Positions 8,419 through 16,557 of a stretch of 37,693 bases of DNA are shown one piece after another. This stretch comes from Bacteroidales bacterium (GTDB lineage: Bacteria > Bacteroidota > Bacteroidia > Bacteroidales > PXBB01), in contig PXBB01000005.1 of the NCBI GenBank assembly GCA_003565735.1, positions 1 through 37,693 of the forward strand, given 5' to 3'. A model generated the notes under the pieces. That model searched no databases. It saw nothing but the letters and a program-made list of their open reading frames with translations, and was not told the DNA's origin. Both the position numbers and the translations under genes were made by a program. Each line of letters opens with the position of its first letter. Position 1 is the stretch's first letter.

Positions 8419-9041
8419 AAAAAGTTTTAACCATAACCATCAGCGGCGTTGTTTTTTATATTAACGATGATGCTTACCACCTTTTGCATGCTTATCTTCA
8501 AGAGCTGAAAAAGCACTTCAGAAACAACCCGAATGGCGCTGAAATAATCCATGAACTTGAACAGCGTATAGCAGAATTATTAACAGCTTTTCTTGGAAAA
8601 AGAAAAGTGGTTGAAGTCAGGGATATTAAAAATCTGACAGATGTATTAGAAAAGCCTGATGAGTTCGAAGGTGGAGGTGATTATAAAGAAAATAATTCCT
8701 ATAGCCGTTCCCAATCAACAAAAAAGCTCTATCGCGATAATGATGATAAAATTATTGCAGGCGTATGTAGTGGCATAGCTGCTTACTTCAATACTGAGCC
8801 TATCTGGATAAGAACCGTATTTGTTTTTTTTCTTCTGGCTTTTTCTGCCAGCTTTTGGGTGTACATTTTTCTATGGTTGTTTGTCCCTAAGGCAAAAACC
8901 ACAAGGGAAAAATTTGAAATGAGAGGAGAGAAAAATATCATTTCTAATATTGAAGCCACTTTCAAAGAAGATTTAAAAGATATTAAAGACAAATTTGAAA
9001 ATTTTATTAACTCAGGTAAAAATCCTTTTAAGTCAGAATAG
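8415..9041 (+). CDS. PspC domain-containing membrane protein
   Basis: 208 residues. Residues 1-85 form the N-terminal domain common to Bacteroidota PspC proteins (VFYINDDAYHLLHAYLQ, ELEQRIAELL, VLEKPDEF). The PspC domain follows at about 103-160 with KKLYRDNDDKIIAGVCSGIA, the AYF and IWIRTVF blocks, one clear membrane span (about 137-156) and LFVPKA. The C-terminal 45 residues are charged and probably helical. The PspC family includes the E. coli phage-shock membrane sensor; the partner genes pspA and pspB are not here, so a stress role is only inferred from the family. The start overlaps the small ORF upstream. Two hairpins follow the stop. Confidence 0.85.
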   Translation: MKKVLTITISGVVFYINDDAYHLLHAYLQELKKHFRNNPNGAEIIHELEQRIAELLTAFLGKRKVVEVRDIKNLTDVLEKPDEFEGGGDYKENNSYSRSQSTKKLYRDNDDKIIAGVCSGIAAYFNTEPIWIRTVFVFFLLAFSASFWVYIFLWLFVPKAKTTREKFEMRGEKNIISNIEATFKEDLKDIKDKFENFINSGKNPFKSE

Positions 9042-9107
9042 TGCTTACTCACAAGGCAATGTTTTGTGTAAGCAAGATGCTTTTCAAAGCAAATTAATTA
9101 TTTTTTT
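9042..9107 (+). terminator. possible terminator after pspC
   Basis: Two hairpins directly after the stop codon. The first pairs TGCTTAC (9042-9048) plus ACAA with TTGT plus GTAAGCA (9064-9074), with a 2-base bulge. The second pairs TGCTTT (9078-9083) with AAAGCA (9086-9091) and is followed within about 10 bases by a T-run. Confidence 0.45.
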
Positions 9108-9180
9108 ATAAAATAGACTTTCTGTTTTTTTTTACAGTCTTATCAAGCGCTCTTATCTATAAAAAATATTTTGAAAAAAG

Positions 9181-9212
9181 TTGGTTTATTATAAAATAAG
9201 CTGATATATTTG
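9181..9212 (+). promoter_or_regulatory. promoter of the mce-mmd operon
   Basis: TATATTTG at 9205-9212 is a perfect -7 box, with TTG at 9181-9183 and a 21-base spacer as the -33 part. Transcription would begin about 20 bases before the mce ATG. Confidence 0.55.
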
Positions 9213-9241
9213 CAACTGATTTTTACAAAAACAGAAAAAAC

Positions 9242-9652
9242 ATGGAAATATCTCATATTGAACACATTGGAATTGCAGTTAAGAATTTGGAACAAGGCAT
9301 TAAGTTTTATGAAGAGGTATTAGGTCTTCAGTGTTATGCTATTGAAGAAGTAAAAGACCAAAAAGTAAAAACGGCCTTTTTTAAGCTTGGTCAAACAAAA
9401 ATTGAGCTATTAGAGTCCACAAGCCCGGAAGGTCCCATAGGGAAATTTATTGAAAAGAAAGGTGAAGGTATTCATCATATAGCCTATGCAGTAAAAGACA
9501 TTAATGCTTCACTAAATGAGGCGGCTTCAAAAGGTGTTCAACTCATAGATAAAACCTCACGAAAAGGTGCCGAGGGGCTGGATATAGGTTTTTTACATCC
9601 CAAAAATACGATGGGGGTTCTTACTGAGTTCTGCGAAGATAATAATCAATAA
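9242..9652 (+). CDS. mce: methylmalonyl-CoA epimerase
   Basis: Interconverts the (R) and (S) forms of methylmalonyl-CoA, linking succinyl-CoA mutase chemistry to decarboxylation. The 136-residue protein is a vicinal-oxygen-chelate (glyoxalase-like) fold with two beta-alpha-beta-beta-beta halves: IEHIGIAVKNLEQGIKFYEEVLGL with the metal His at the start, VKTAFFKLGQTKIELLE with the metal Glu, then GEGIHHIAYAVKDI with a second His, and GVLTEFCE with the last Glu. Length is normal. It leads the operon; mmdA begins 30 bases after its stop. The mutase (mutA/mutB) is not in the window. Confidence 0.95.
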   Translation: MEISHIEHIGIAVKNLEQGIKFYEEVLGLQCYAIEEVKDQKVKTAFFKLGQTKIELLESTSPEGPIGKFIEKKGEGIHHIAYAVKDINASLNEAASKGVQLIDKTSRKGAEGLDIGFLHPKNTMGVLTEFCEDNNQ

Positions 9653-9682
9653 TTTATAAACACTTAATATCATTTTTTAAAA

Positions 9683-11245
9683 ATGTCATCATTTCAGGAT
9701 AAGATTAAAGAGTTGCTGGAAAAGCGAGAGCAAGCAAAATTAGGCGGCGGCGAAAAGCGTATAGAAAGTCAGCACAAAAAAGGTAAAATGACCGCCCGTG
9801 AGAGAATACAGTTGTTGTTAGACGAAGGAAGTTTCGAAGAATTTGACATGTTTGTAACACATCGTTGCACCGACTTTGGTCTTGAAGATAAGCAATATTA
9901 TTCGGATGGAGTTGTAACAGGCTATGGTACAATTGATGGGCGTTTGGTTTATGTTTTCGCACAAGATTTTACGGTTTTTGGCGGTTCTCTATCCTTAGCT
10001 TATGCCGAAAAAATATGTAAGGTAATGGACAAAGCCATGAAAGCCGGTGCGCCTGTTATAGGCATCAACGATAGTGGTGGTGCACGTATTCAGGAAGGCG
10101 TAATGAGTCTTGCCGGTTATGCAGATATTTTCCAACGCAACATTCTGGCCTCTGGTCTTATACCACAAATATCAGCCATTTTTGGTCCTTGCGCGGGCGG
10201 TGCTGTTTACTCTCCGGCATTAACAGATTTCACAGTTATGACCAAGAAAAACAGCTACATGTTTGTAACGGGTCCTAAGGTGGTAAAAACAGTAACCGGA
10301 GAAGTTGTTACTACTGATGAGCTTGGCGGCGCAGACGTCCATGGTACTAAATCAGGCGTTAACCATTTCATAGCAGAAAATGAAGAAGAAGGTATCGCTT
10401 TAATTCGTAAGCTTTTAAGTTATTTGCCACAAAACAATCTTGAAGAACCACCGGCAGAAGCTTGTGATGACCCAATAGACAGGCTGGAAGACGCATTAAA
10501 CAGTATCATCCCGGACAACCCCAACAAGCCCTATGACGTCAAAGACATCATTTGGGCCGTTGTTGACTACAACGAATTTCTGGAAGTTCAGCGTAATTAT
10601 GCACCCAACATTGTCACTGGTTTTGCCAGATTTAATGGCACATCCGTGGGTATTATCGCCAATCAGCCAAAATATCTTGCCGGCGTTTTAGATATCAATG
10701 CTTCACGTAAAGCGGCTCGTTTTGTAAGATTTTGTGATGCTTTCAATATTCCTCTGGTTACTTTTGTAGATGTTCCGGGATTTTTGCCGGGAACTTCACA
10801 AGAATACGGCGGCATTATTATTCATGGTGCAAAATTACTATTTGCATATGGCGAAGCCACTGTACCAAAAATCACAATAGTACTTCGCAAAGCTTATGGT
10901 GGTGCTTATTGCGTGATGAGCTCCAAACATTTAAGGGGTGACATTAACTACTCCTGGCCGATGGCGGAAATTGCTGTAATGGGCCCAAAAGGTGCTATTG
11001 AAGTACTGTACCAAAAAGAGCTCAACGAATTTGAAACCCAAGAGGAAAAAGACAAGTTTATTCTTGAAAAAGAAACCAACTATAAAGAAAAATTTGCGAC
11101 ACCTTATAATGCAGCACGCTACGGCTATATTGATGATATTATTGAGCCTCGCAATACGCGTTTCCGTATCATAAGGGCGCTACAGTCGCTGGCAACTAAA
11201 AAAGATGTTAATCCTCCTAAAAAACACTCAAATATTCCATTATAA
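9683..11245 (+). CDS. mmdA: methylmalonyl-CoA decarboxylase alpha subunit (carboxyltransferase)
   Basis: 520-residue acyl-CoA carboxyltransferase of the propionyl-CoA carboxylase beta / methylmalonyl-CoA decarboxylase alpha family. It moves the carboxyl group of methylmalonyl-CoA to biotin on MmdC and releases propionyl-CoA. Visible blocks include [65 protein letters not shown] with the oxyanion glycines, [12 protein letters not shown], and in the C-terminal half [19 protein letters not shown] and [15 protein letters not shown]. The following mmdD, mmdC and mmdB genes identify the complex as a membrane decarboxylase, not a biotin-dependent carboxylase; no biotin carboxylase (accC-type) gene is present here. 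Start ATG at 9683 is followed by the family N-terminus. Confidence 0.94.
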   Translation: MSSFQDKIKELLEKREQAKLGGGEKRIESQHKKGKMTARERIQLLLDEGSFEEFDMFVTHRCTDFGLEDKQYYSDGVVTGYGTIDGRLVYVFAQDFTVFGGSLSLAYAEKICKVMDKAMKAGAPVIGINDSGGARIQEGVMSLAGYADIFQRNILASGLIPQISAIFGPCAGGAVYSPALTDFTVMTKKNSYMFVTGPKVVKTVTGEVVTTDELGGADVHGTKSGVNHFIAENEEEGIALIRKLLSYLPQNNLEEPPAEACDDPIDRLEDALNSIIPDNPNKPYDVKDIIWAVVDYNEFLEVQRNYAPNIVTGFARFNGTSVGIIANQPKYLAGVLDINASRKAARFVRFCDAFNIPLVTFVDVPGFLPGTSQEYGGIIIHGAKLLFAYGEATVPKITIVLRKAYGGAYCVMSSKHLRGDINYSWPMAEIAVMGPKGAIEVLYQKELNEFETQEEKDKFILEKETNYKEKFATPYNAARYGYIDDIIEPRNTRFRIIRALQSLATKKDVNPPKKHSNIPL

Positions 11246-11257
11246 ATCTGAGTTAAA

Positions 11258-11662
11258 ATGAATTATATGTTGTTTATTCTATTAGACATAGCCGAAACTA
11301 CCGGCGCAAAAAGATTTGCAGAAAATGACCCCTACGGCGCATACATGGCCATAATAGGGATGGGTATTGTTTTCACCGTTTTACTGCTTGCTTTTATTAT
11401 TTTCAGCAATACACCCAAATTATTTGAAAAAGATTTCAAAGACTTCTTTTCAAAAAAGCATAAAAAAGCAGTCAGTGAAGATACAACTACCCATGAAGAA
11501 AGTTTATCCGGAGAAGTCAGTGCAGCTATTGCAACGGCCTTGTATATGTACAAAACGGAAATTCACGATGAAGAAAACACAGTACTTACTATAAAAAAAG
11601 TGACCAGAAGTTATTCGCCATGGAGTTCGAAAATTTATGGTTTAAGAAATTTGCCTAAGTAA
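11258..11662 (+). CDS. mmdD: methylmalonyl-CoA decarboxylase delta subunit (OadG-like membrane anchor)
   Basis: 134-residue protein with one strong membrane span (about 28-48, AIIGMGIVFTVLLLAFIIF) after a short N-terminal stretch, then a charged linker and a conserved C-terminal SPWSSKIYGLRNLP. This is the pattern of OadG/MmdD subunits, which hold the carboxyltransferase and biotin subunits to the membrane pump. The middle segment SGEVSAAIATALYMY is also typical of the Bacteroidota version. It starts 12 bases after the mmdA stop and precedes the biotin carrier gene, fitting the operon. Sequence conservation in this family is low, so the call rests on topology, C-terminal motif and position. 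Confidence 0.85.
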   Translation: MNYMLFILLDIAETTGAKRFAENDPYGAYMAIIGMGIVFTVLLLAFIIFSNTPKLFEKDFKDFFSKKHKKAVSEDTTTHEESLSGEVSAAIATALYMYKTEIHDEENTVLTIKKVTRSYSPWSSKIYGLRNLPK

Positions 11663-11719
11663 CAAATATTTAGCTGAGCATAGTTTTAAGAAAGGAAAAA
11701 AGATAAAAAATATATTAAA

Positions 11720-12139
11720 ATGAAAAAATTTAAATTTACCATTCATGGTAATAAATATGAAGTTGACATATTGTCGGTAGAAGAGAACATAGCCGATGTA
11801 GAAGTTAACGGCACCACTTACAAAGTAGAGGTGGATAAGGTCATACAACAGTCGAAAACGCCTAAGCTTGTGAGAGCTAAAGCACAACCTGAAGTAGAAG
11901 AGCCCTCAAAAAGTTCTGCTGCCACCGGTGGCATCATAAAATCCCCTCTGCCAGGCGTTGTATTGAATATTTATGTAAAACCGGGTGACAGCGTGAAAGT
12001 AGGACAAAAAATAATGCTACTCGAAGCCATGAAAATGGAAAACAATCTGGACTCGGACAGGGATGGAAAAGTAAAGGCAATATTGGTAAATCAGGGTGAT
12101 GCTGTAATGGAAGGCGATCCACTTATAGAAATTGAATAG
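11720..12139 (+). CDS. mmdC: biotin carboxyl carrier subunit of methylmalonyl-CoA decarboxylase
   Basis: 139-residue biotinyl protein. Residues 1-50 form a small N-terminal domain (KKFKFTIHGNKYEVDI), followed by a linker and a C-terminal biotinyl-lipoyl domain (about 70-139) with the biotin attachment site EAMKMEN, Lys105. The linker (about 51-70) is rich in Lys, Glu, Pro and Ser. It carries CO2 between the carboxyltransferase MmdA and the membrane decarboxylase MmdB. It is placed between mmdD and mmdB, with only 16 bases before mmdB. A biotin ligase is not in the window. Confidence 0.95.
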   Translation: MKKFKFTIHGNKYEVDILSVEENIADVEVNGTTYKVEVDKVIQQSKTPKLVRAKAQPEVEEPSKSSAATGGIIKSPLPGVVLNIYVKPGDSVKVGQKIMLLEAMKMENNLDSDRDGKVKAILVNQGDAVMEGDPLIEIE

Positions 12140-12155
12140 GAAATTATAACAAGAT

Positions 12156-13313
12156 ATGGAAACATTAGATTTTATCATAAATCAATTAAAAGAATTTTAC
12201 ACATACACCTCATTCGCAAATATTACATGGGGGCACATAGTCATGATATGCGTGGGGTTGTTTTTTATCAGTTTAGCTATCAGGAAACATTACGAGCCCT
12301 TATTGCTTATCCCGATAGGCTTCGGTATAATCATAGGCAATATCCCTTTCAATGAAAGTGCTGACCTGAATATTGGTATTTACGAATCGGGTAGCGTCCT
12401 GAACCAGCTATACTTTGGCGTTCTACACGGCGTTTATCCGCCACTAATATTTTTGGGTATTGGTGCAATGACGGACTTTTCGTCGCTGTTGTCGAAGCCA
12501 CGCCTGGTATTATTAGGCGGTGCTGCACAATTTGGTATTTTTGCGGCCTATGCTATTTCACTTTTTCTGGGCTTTACACCTCAAGAGGCTGGTGCTATTG
12601 CTATTATTGGTGGTGCCGACGGCCCAACCGCTATTTTTCTTTCTTCAAAGCTGGCGCCCCAGTTTATTGGTCCAATTGCTATAGCTGCCTATTCGTACAT
12701 GGCACTCGTGCCGGTGCTTCAACCACCTGTTATGCGCTTAATGACAACAAAGAAAGAGCGCCTCATTAGGATGAAACCGCCTAGAGCTGTTCCTAAAAAT
12801 GAGAAAATTATTTTCCCATTAGTAGGCATCATCCTAACATGCTTTATAATGCCTACAGCTTTACCCTTATTAGGAATGCTTTTCTTTGGAAACCTTCTCA
12901 AAGAAAGTGGTGTCACAAAACGATTGGCAGATACAGCGAAAAATGCGTTGGTAGATATTGTAACCATATTCCTGGGATTAACAGTTGGTGCCTCAACACA
13001 AGCTACTGTATTCCTAACCACCGACTCTTTAAAGATATTTGGCTTAGGTGCTTTTGCATTTATTATAGCTACTTTCAGCGGCGTAATATTTGCAAAAATT
13101 ATGAACATATTCCTCAGTGAAGGCAACAAAATTAATCCTCTGATTGGTAATTCAGGTGTTTCTGCTGTTCCTGACAGCGCCAGAGTATCTCAACATATCG
13201 GCCTGGAGTACGACAAAACCAACCACTTGCTTATGCATGCTATGGCTGCTAATGTGTCAGGGGTTATTGGAAGTACTATTGCTGCCGGTATTTTGCTGAG
13301 CTTCCTGGCTTAG
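12156..13313 (+). CDS. mmdB: Na+-transporting methylmalonyl-CoA/oxaloacetate decarboxylase beta subunit
   Basis: 385-residue polytopic inner-membrane protein of the OadB/MmdB/GcdB family. It releases CO2 from carboxybiotin and couples this to Na+ export. Family blocks: an N-terminal region with ENITWGHIVMI-like spans, GIGAMTDFSSLLSKPRLVLL, the signature GGADGPTAIFLSSKLAPQFI with the conserved Asp of the Na+ path, YSYMALVPVLQPPVMRLM, then GNSGVSAVPDSARVSQHIG near the C-terminus, another conserved ion-site segment, followed by DKTNHLLMHAMAANVSGVIG. About 9-10 membrane spans are visible. Last gene of the operon; convergent with rlmN. Substrate specificity for methylmalonyl-CoA is inferred from mce and mmdA in the same unit. 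Confidence 0.95.
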   Translation: METLDFIINQLKEFYTYTSFANITWGHIVMICVGLFFISLAIRKHYEPLLLIPIGFGIIIGNIPFNESADLNIGIYESGSVLNQLYFGVLHGVYPPLIFLGIGAMTDFSSLLSKPRLVLLGGAAQFGIFAAYAISLFLGFTPQEAGAIAIIGGADGPTAIFLSSKLAPQFIGPIAIAAYSYMALVPVLQPPVMRLMTTKKERLIRMKPPRAVPKNEKIIFPLVGIILTCFIMPTALPLLGMLFFGNLLKESGVTKRLADTAKNALVDIVTIFLGLTVGASTQATVFLTTDSLKIFGLGAFAFIIATFSGVIFAKIMNIFLSEGNKINPLIGNSGVSAVPDSARVSQHIGLEYDKTNHLLMHAMAANVSGVIGSTIAAGILLSFLA

Positions 13314-13368
13314 AGTAGCTTTTAATGAGTGTATAATAAGGTGGGTTAGATATTTGTCATCCGGTATT

Positions 13369-14391
13369 TCAATGCAACAATTGACCACAGGCAGCATTTA
13401 TTGAACCGCCCCTACTTTTACGCAGTCTCACATTGATGCGACCGGCCTCCAACACTGCCATAAAATCAGACATAACAAGATCTGGAGACCTCTCATAGTT
13501 TGCCCCCGGGAAACTGTTAAAAGCAATCAGATTTACCTTTGAAGGCACTTTCCTGCATAGCTTAACCAAAGCTTCTGCATCCTCTCTGCTGTCATTGAAA
13601 CCTTTTAAAAGAAGGTATTCGAAAGTAATCTCTTTGTGGCTTATTGAGTAATAATAATTAAGAGATTTCATTAATTGTGGTAGTGGATGTTTCTTATTTA
13701 AAGGTATTATCTTATCTCTTTTTTCGTTGGTAGCAGCATGTAGAGAAATAGCCAGCTTACACCTGACATTATCATCCGCCATTCTTTCGATTTTTTCGGG
13801 TATGCCCACACTTGAGAGTGTTATTTTTTGAGCAGAGATGTGTAAACCATTTTCAGACGAAATCATATTACAAAAATCAGCCACAGCATTATAATTAAGC
13901 AAAGGTTCTCCCATACCCATAATAACAACATTACTGATGCTTCTGTTAAGCCTGCTTTCAGCTATTTCCTGAAGTAACATAACCTGAGCATATATCTCAG
14001 CTTTGGTTAGGTTTCGTTTAAACCCCATTGAAGCCGTTGCACAAAATGCACAGGCACCCGGACAACCCACTTGTGTTGAAATACACACGGTAACCCTTTG
14101 AGATTCAGGTATTAAAACTGCCTCCACCATAGCTTTATCATAAAAAGATACCAGCACTTTTAGAGTACCATCAGGGCTTTCTGAAATTTTTTCAGTTTGA
14201 AATACTGTTAAGGTATAATGCTTTTTAAGCAGCGTCCTTAATTGAGCTGGTATATTAAGCATTTCATCAAAAGAGCCGACAAAGTTTCGCCAAAGCCAGT
14301 TTTCAATTTGCTGAACCCTAAACATAGGGGCTTTATTTTCTTTAATAAATGCTTCCAGTTCTTTCTTAGGTATATTTCTAATATCTTTCAT
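13369..14391 (-). CDS. rlmN: 23S rRNA (adenine-2503-C2)-methyltransferase, dual-specificity RlmN
   Basis: Radical-SAM methyltransferase that methylates C2 of A2503 in 23S rRNA and A37 in some tRNAs. The 340-residue chain has the family start (IPAQLRTLLKKHYTL), the CISTQVGCPGACAFC segment with the 4Fe-4S CxxxCxxC cysteines at 110, 114 and 117, the GMGEPLLNYNAV block, ITLSSVGIPEKI, SLHAATNEKRDKIIPLNKK, and GGSINAACGQL at the end with the second mechanism cysteine (ACGQL). The absence of the C-terminal changes typical of Cfr and the housekeeping context favour RlmN. It follows cvpA by 23 bases and probably ends the mlaE-mlaF-cvpA-rlmN transcript. Confidence 0.95.
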   Translation of the reverse strand: MKDIRNIPKKELEAFIKENKAPMFRVQQIENWLWRNFVGSFDEMLNIPAQLRTLLKKHYTLTVFQTEKISESPDGTLKVLVSFYDKAMVEAVLIPESQRVTVCISTQVGCPGACAFCATASMGFKRNLTKAEIYAQVMLLQEIAESRLNRSISNVVIMGMGEPLLNYNAVADFCNMISSENGLHISAQKITLSSVGIPEKIERMADDNVRCKLAISLHAATNEKRDKIIPLNKKHPLPQLMKSLNYYYSISHKEITFEYLLLKGFNDSREDAEALVKLCRKVPSKVNLIAFNSFPGANYERSPDLVMSDFMAVLEAGRINVRLRKSRGGSINAACGQLLH

Positions 14392-14414
14392 AATCCATTA
14401 ACAGGGCAAAGCAA

Positions 14415-14966
14415 TTAACTGCTTTCTACATCTTCATCTATTTCATTTTCGCTGGAATCATTAACACATTCGACAGCCTTACTTTTAATATTTTTTATAA
14501 CAGGAAGAACTGTAGTTGTAACACCAACCAAAGGCTTAAAAGTCAATGCATGTTGACGTGTATGTCCAGAAATAATCTTTTTTTCGCTGTCAAAATGGGC
14601 AATATGATATATGATAAAGCCTAAAATAACAGCTGTTTTTAAGAAAGCAAAGACGGCTCCGGCTAATTTATTTAAAAAACCCAGACATACCGTTTCAACA
14701 ACGGCATCAAGGAAGCGTGCAAGCATAAAAACCAAAATAATTACTATAACAAAAGTGATGATAAAAGAAATAGGGTGAAGATATGATGTACACAAATCAA
14801 AGTACCTATGTATAATAGTGGCAGTAAAGTCGCTAAAAAAGTATGCTACGTATATGCCACCAATAAGAGCTGCCAGAGTCGCCAATTCAATAATCAAGCC
14901 CTTTCTAAACCCTTTGACTGTAAACCATACCAACGGTATGAGCATGAAAAGGTCGAATAGTTTCAT
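14415..14966 (-). CDS. cvpA: CvpA family membrane protein
   Basis: 183-residue inner-membrane protein with about four hydrophobic spans: the N-terminus (DLFMLIPLVWFTVKGFRKGL), IELATLAALIGGIYVAYFF, the middle PISFIITFVIVIILVFML, and AGAVFAFLKTAVILGFIIYH. The GFRKGL turn after the first span and the L..LAG..FG-like segment before the last are CvpA-family features. CvpA proteins are linked in other bacteria to colicin V production and envelope homeostasis, with no settled mechanism. The C-terminal 45 residues are hydrophilic and end in an acidic tail. The start overlaps the mlaF stop by 4 bases (ATGA), pointing to coupled translation with the lipid transporter. Confidence 0.85.
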   Translation of the reverse strand: MKLFDLFMLIPLVWFTVKGFRKGLIIELATLAALIGGIYVAYFFSDFTATIIHRYFDLCTSYLHPISFIITFVIVIILVFMLARFLDAVVETVCLGFLNKLAGAVFAFLKTAVILGFIIYHIAHFDSEKKIISGHTRQHALTFKPLVGVTTTVLPVIKNIKSKAVECVNDSSENEIDEDVESS

Positions 14967-15709
14967 TTTTTAATTTTTTTCATCAACTCTGTTGCATATA
15001 CAAAATCATTGACTTCTTTATTGTCTGTGTTCAATATTTCCAAATGATTACCTTCCCACCACAGCTGACCGCGGAAGATAAAAGCGATCTTATCTCCTAC
15101 TTCCACTACAGAATTCATATCGTGTGTGTTAATCACTGTTGTTATGTTAAACTCTTTGGTAATCTCACTGATAAGATTATCAATAAGAATTGAAGTTCTT
15201 GGGTCAAGACCTGAGTTAGGCTCATCACACAAGAGGTATTTGGGGTTCAAAGCAATGGCCCGTGCAATAGCAACACGTTTTTTCATGCCGCCACTAAGCT
15301 CTGAGGGAAAGAGCTTGTTTACATTTTCGAGGTTGACTTTATCGAGGCAAAAATTGACCCTGTCAATTTTTGCCTCTCGGGGCATATCGGAAAACATATT
15401 AAGAGGGAACATCACATTCTCTTCAACATTGAGCGAGTCAAACAGAGCAGCGCCTTGAAACAGCATACCTATCTCTTTACGTACATTTTTACGCTGCTTG
15501 TAATCCATGGAAGTAAAATCGCGATCGTCGAATACTATGTGGCCTGAATCTACTTCGTGTAAGCCAACGATGCATTTTATCAATACGGTTTTCCCACTAC
15601 CACTTTGACCAATAATCATGTTCACTTTGCCTTGTTCAAAACTGGCACTGACATCCTTCAACACATGATTGCTGCCAAAACTTTTATGGATATTTTTTAC
15701 TTCTATCAT
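14963..15709 (-). CDS. mlaF: MlaF-type phospholipid ABC transporter ATPase
   Basis: 248-residue ABC ATPase. Walker A GQSGSGKT (about 34-41), Q-loop GMLFQGAALFDSLNV, signature ELSGGMKKRVAIARAI, Walker B YLLCDEPNSGLDP and the switch His in INTHDMN are all intact. The Q-loop wording FQGAALFDSL and the signature SGGMKKR are typical of MlaF/Mkl/TtgA-type ATPases that power lipid transport with an MlaE permease. It lies between mlaE (4-base overlap) and cvpA (4-base overlap). The substrate-binding MCE protein (mlaD) is not next to it, as is often the case only when it is encoded elsewhere or just upstream; it is not seen in this window. Confidence 0.92.
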   Translation of the reverse strand: MIEVKNIHKSFGSNHVLKDVSASFEQGKVNMIIGQSGSGKTVLIKCIVGLHEVDSGHIVFDDRDFTSMDYKQRKNVRKEIGMLFQGAALFDSLNVEENVMFPLNMFSDMPREAKIDRVNFCLDKVNLENVNKLFPSELSGGMKKRVAIARAIALNPKYLLCDEPNSGLDPRTSILIDNLISEITKEFNITTVINTHDMNSVVEVGDKIAFIFRGQLWWEGNHLEILNTDNKEVNDFVYATELMKKIKK

Positions 15710-16449
15710 GCCAAAAGCATTTGTGTTAGAATAAGATTAAATAAAATGATGAGTATGCTACTTTGTACAACAGCTCTGGTACTGGCTTTACCAACTTCCA
15801 GAGAGCCGCCTTTTACAAAGTAACCCTTAAAACTTGATGTGGTAGTTATCAGAAAGGCAAAAACAACTGTTTTGACCAGTGCATAAAACACATCGTAAGC
15901 ACTAAAGTCAAGCTGAATACCATAGATGTAATGAGCTGACATAACCAAACCTGTAAATGTTGAAGCCAGCCAACCACCTAAAATGCCCAAAAACATGCTG
16001 ATAATAACCAGCAAAGGATTGATAAGCATGGCAGCAACAACTTTGGGCAGAATCAAATAATTGGCAGAATTCACACCCATAATATCTAAGGCGTCAATTT
16101 GTTCGGTTACCCTCATGGTACCAATTTCGGAGGCAATGCGCGAGCCCACTTTTCCGGCAAGTATTAAGCTCACTATTGTAGGCGAAAATTCTAATATAAC
16201 AGATTGTCTAACAGTAAAACCCACACTGTAAACCGGAAACCAGGGGCTGTCGATATTAAATGCTGTTTGAATAGCCACCACCCCTCCCATAAAAATAGAA
16301 ATAATGACCACTATTCCCAAGGAGTCAAGACCAATTTTATCAATCTCAAAAACCAGTTGCTGCCTGAATAATTTGCCTTTGTCAGGTCTCTTAAAAACCT
16401 TGCCCAGCAAAATAAAGTACATACCAAGTTCTTTTAGAAAACCAAGCAT
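15706..16449 (-). CDS. mlaE: MlaE-type phospholipid ABC transporter permease
   Basis: 247-residue permease with about five to six membrane spans. MlaE-family blocks: LDSLGIVVIISIFMGGVVAI, QTAFNI, VILEFSPTIVSLILAGKVGS, RIASEIGTMRVTEQIDALDI with MGVNSANYLILPKVVA, and GSLEVGKASTRAVVQSSI near the C-terminus. The EIGTMRVTEQIDAL block is the coupling helix region that contacts the ATPase. It pairs with mlaF, whose ATG overlaps the mlaE stop. Together they would move phospholipid between the inner membrane and the periplasmic MCE carrier; direction cannot be read from the sequence. First gene of a four-gene transcript. Confidence 0.93.
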   Translation of the reverse strand: MLGFLKELGMYFILLGKVFKRPDKGKLFRQQLVFEIDKIGLDSLGIVVIISIFMGGVVAIQTAFNIDSPWFPVYSVGFTVRQSVILEFSPTIVSLILAGKVGSRIASEIGTMRVTEQIDALDIMGVNSANYLILPKVVAAMLINPLLVIISMFLGILGGWLASTFTGLVMSAHYIYGIQLDFSAYDVFYALVKTVVFAFLITTTSSFKGYFVKGGSLEVGKASTRAVVQSSILIILFNLILTQMLLA

Positions 16450-16557
16450 ATATGTATTTTTTTTGCGAATTTACATTTTTTTACTCAATCTGAAAAATTC
16501 AAAGATTTTTTCAGCTTTCAGAACGACACAAAAAATCAATAAAAGGGTAGTAATGCT

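Noticed and set aside
13314-13368. Terminator between mmdB and rlmN
   Set aside because: No stable hairpin or T-run is visible in the 55-base gap.
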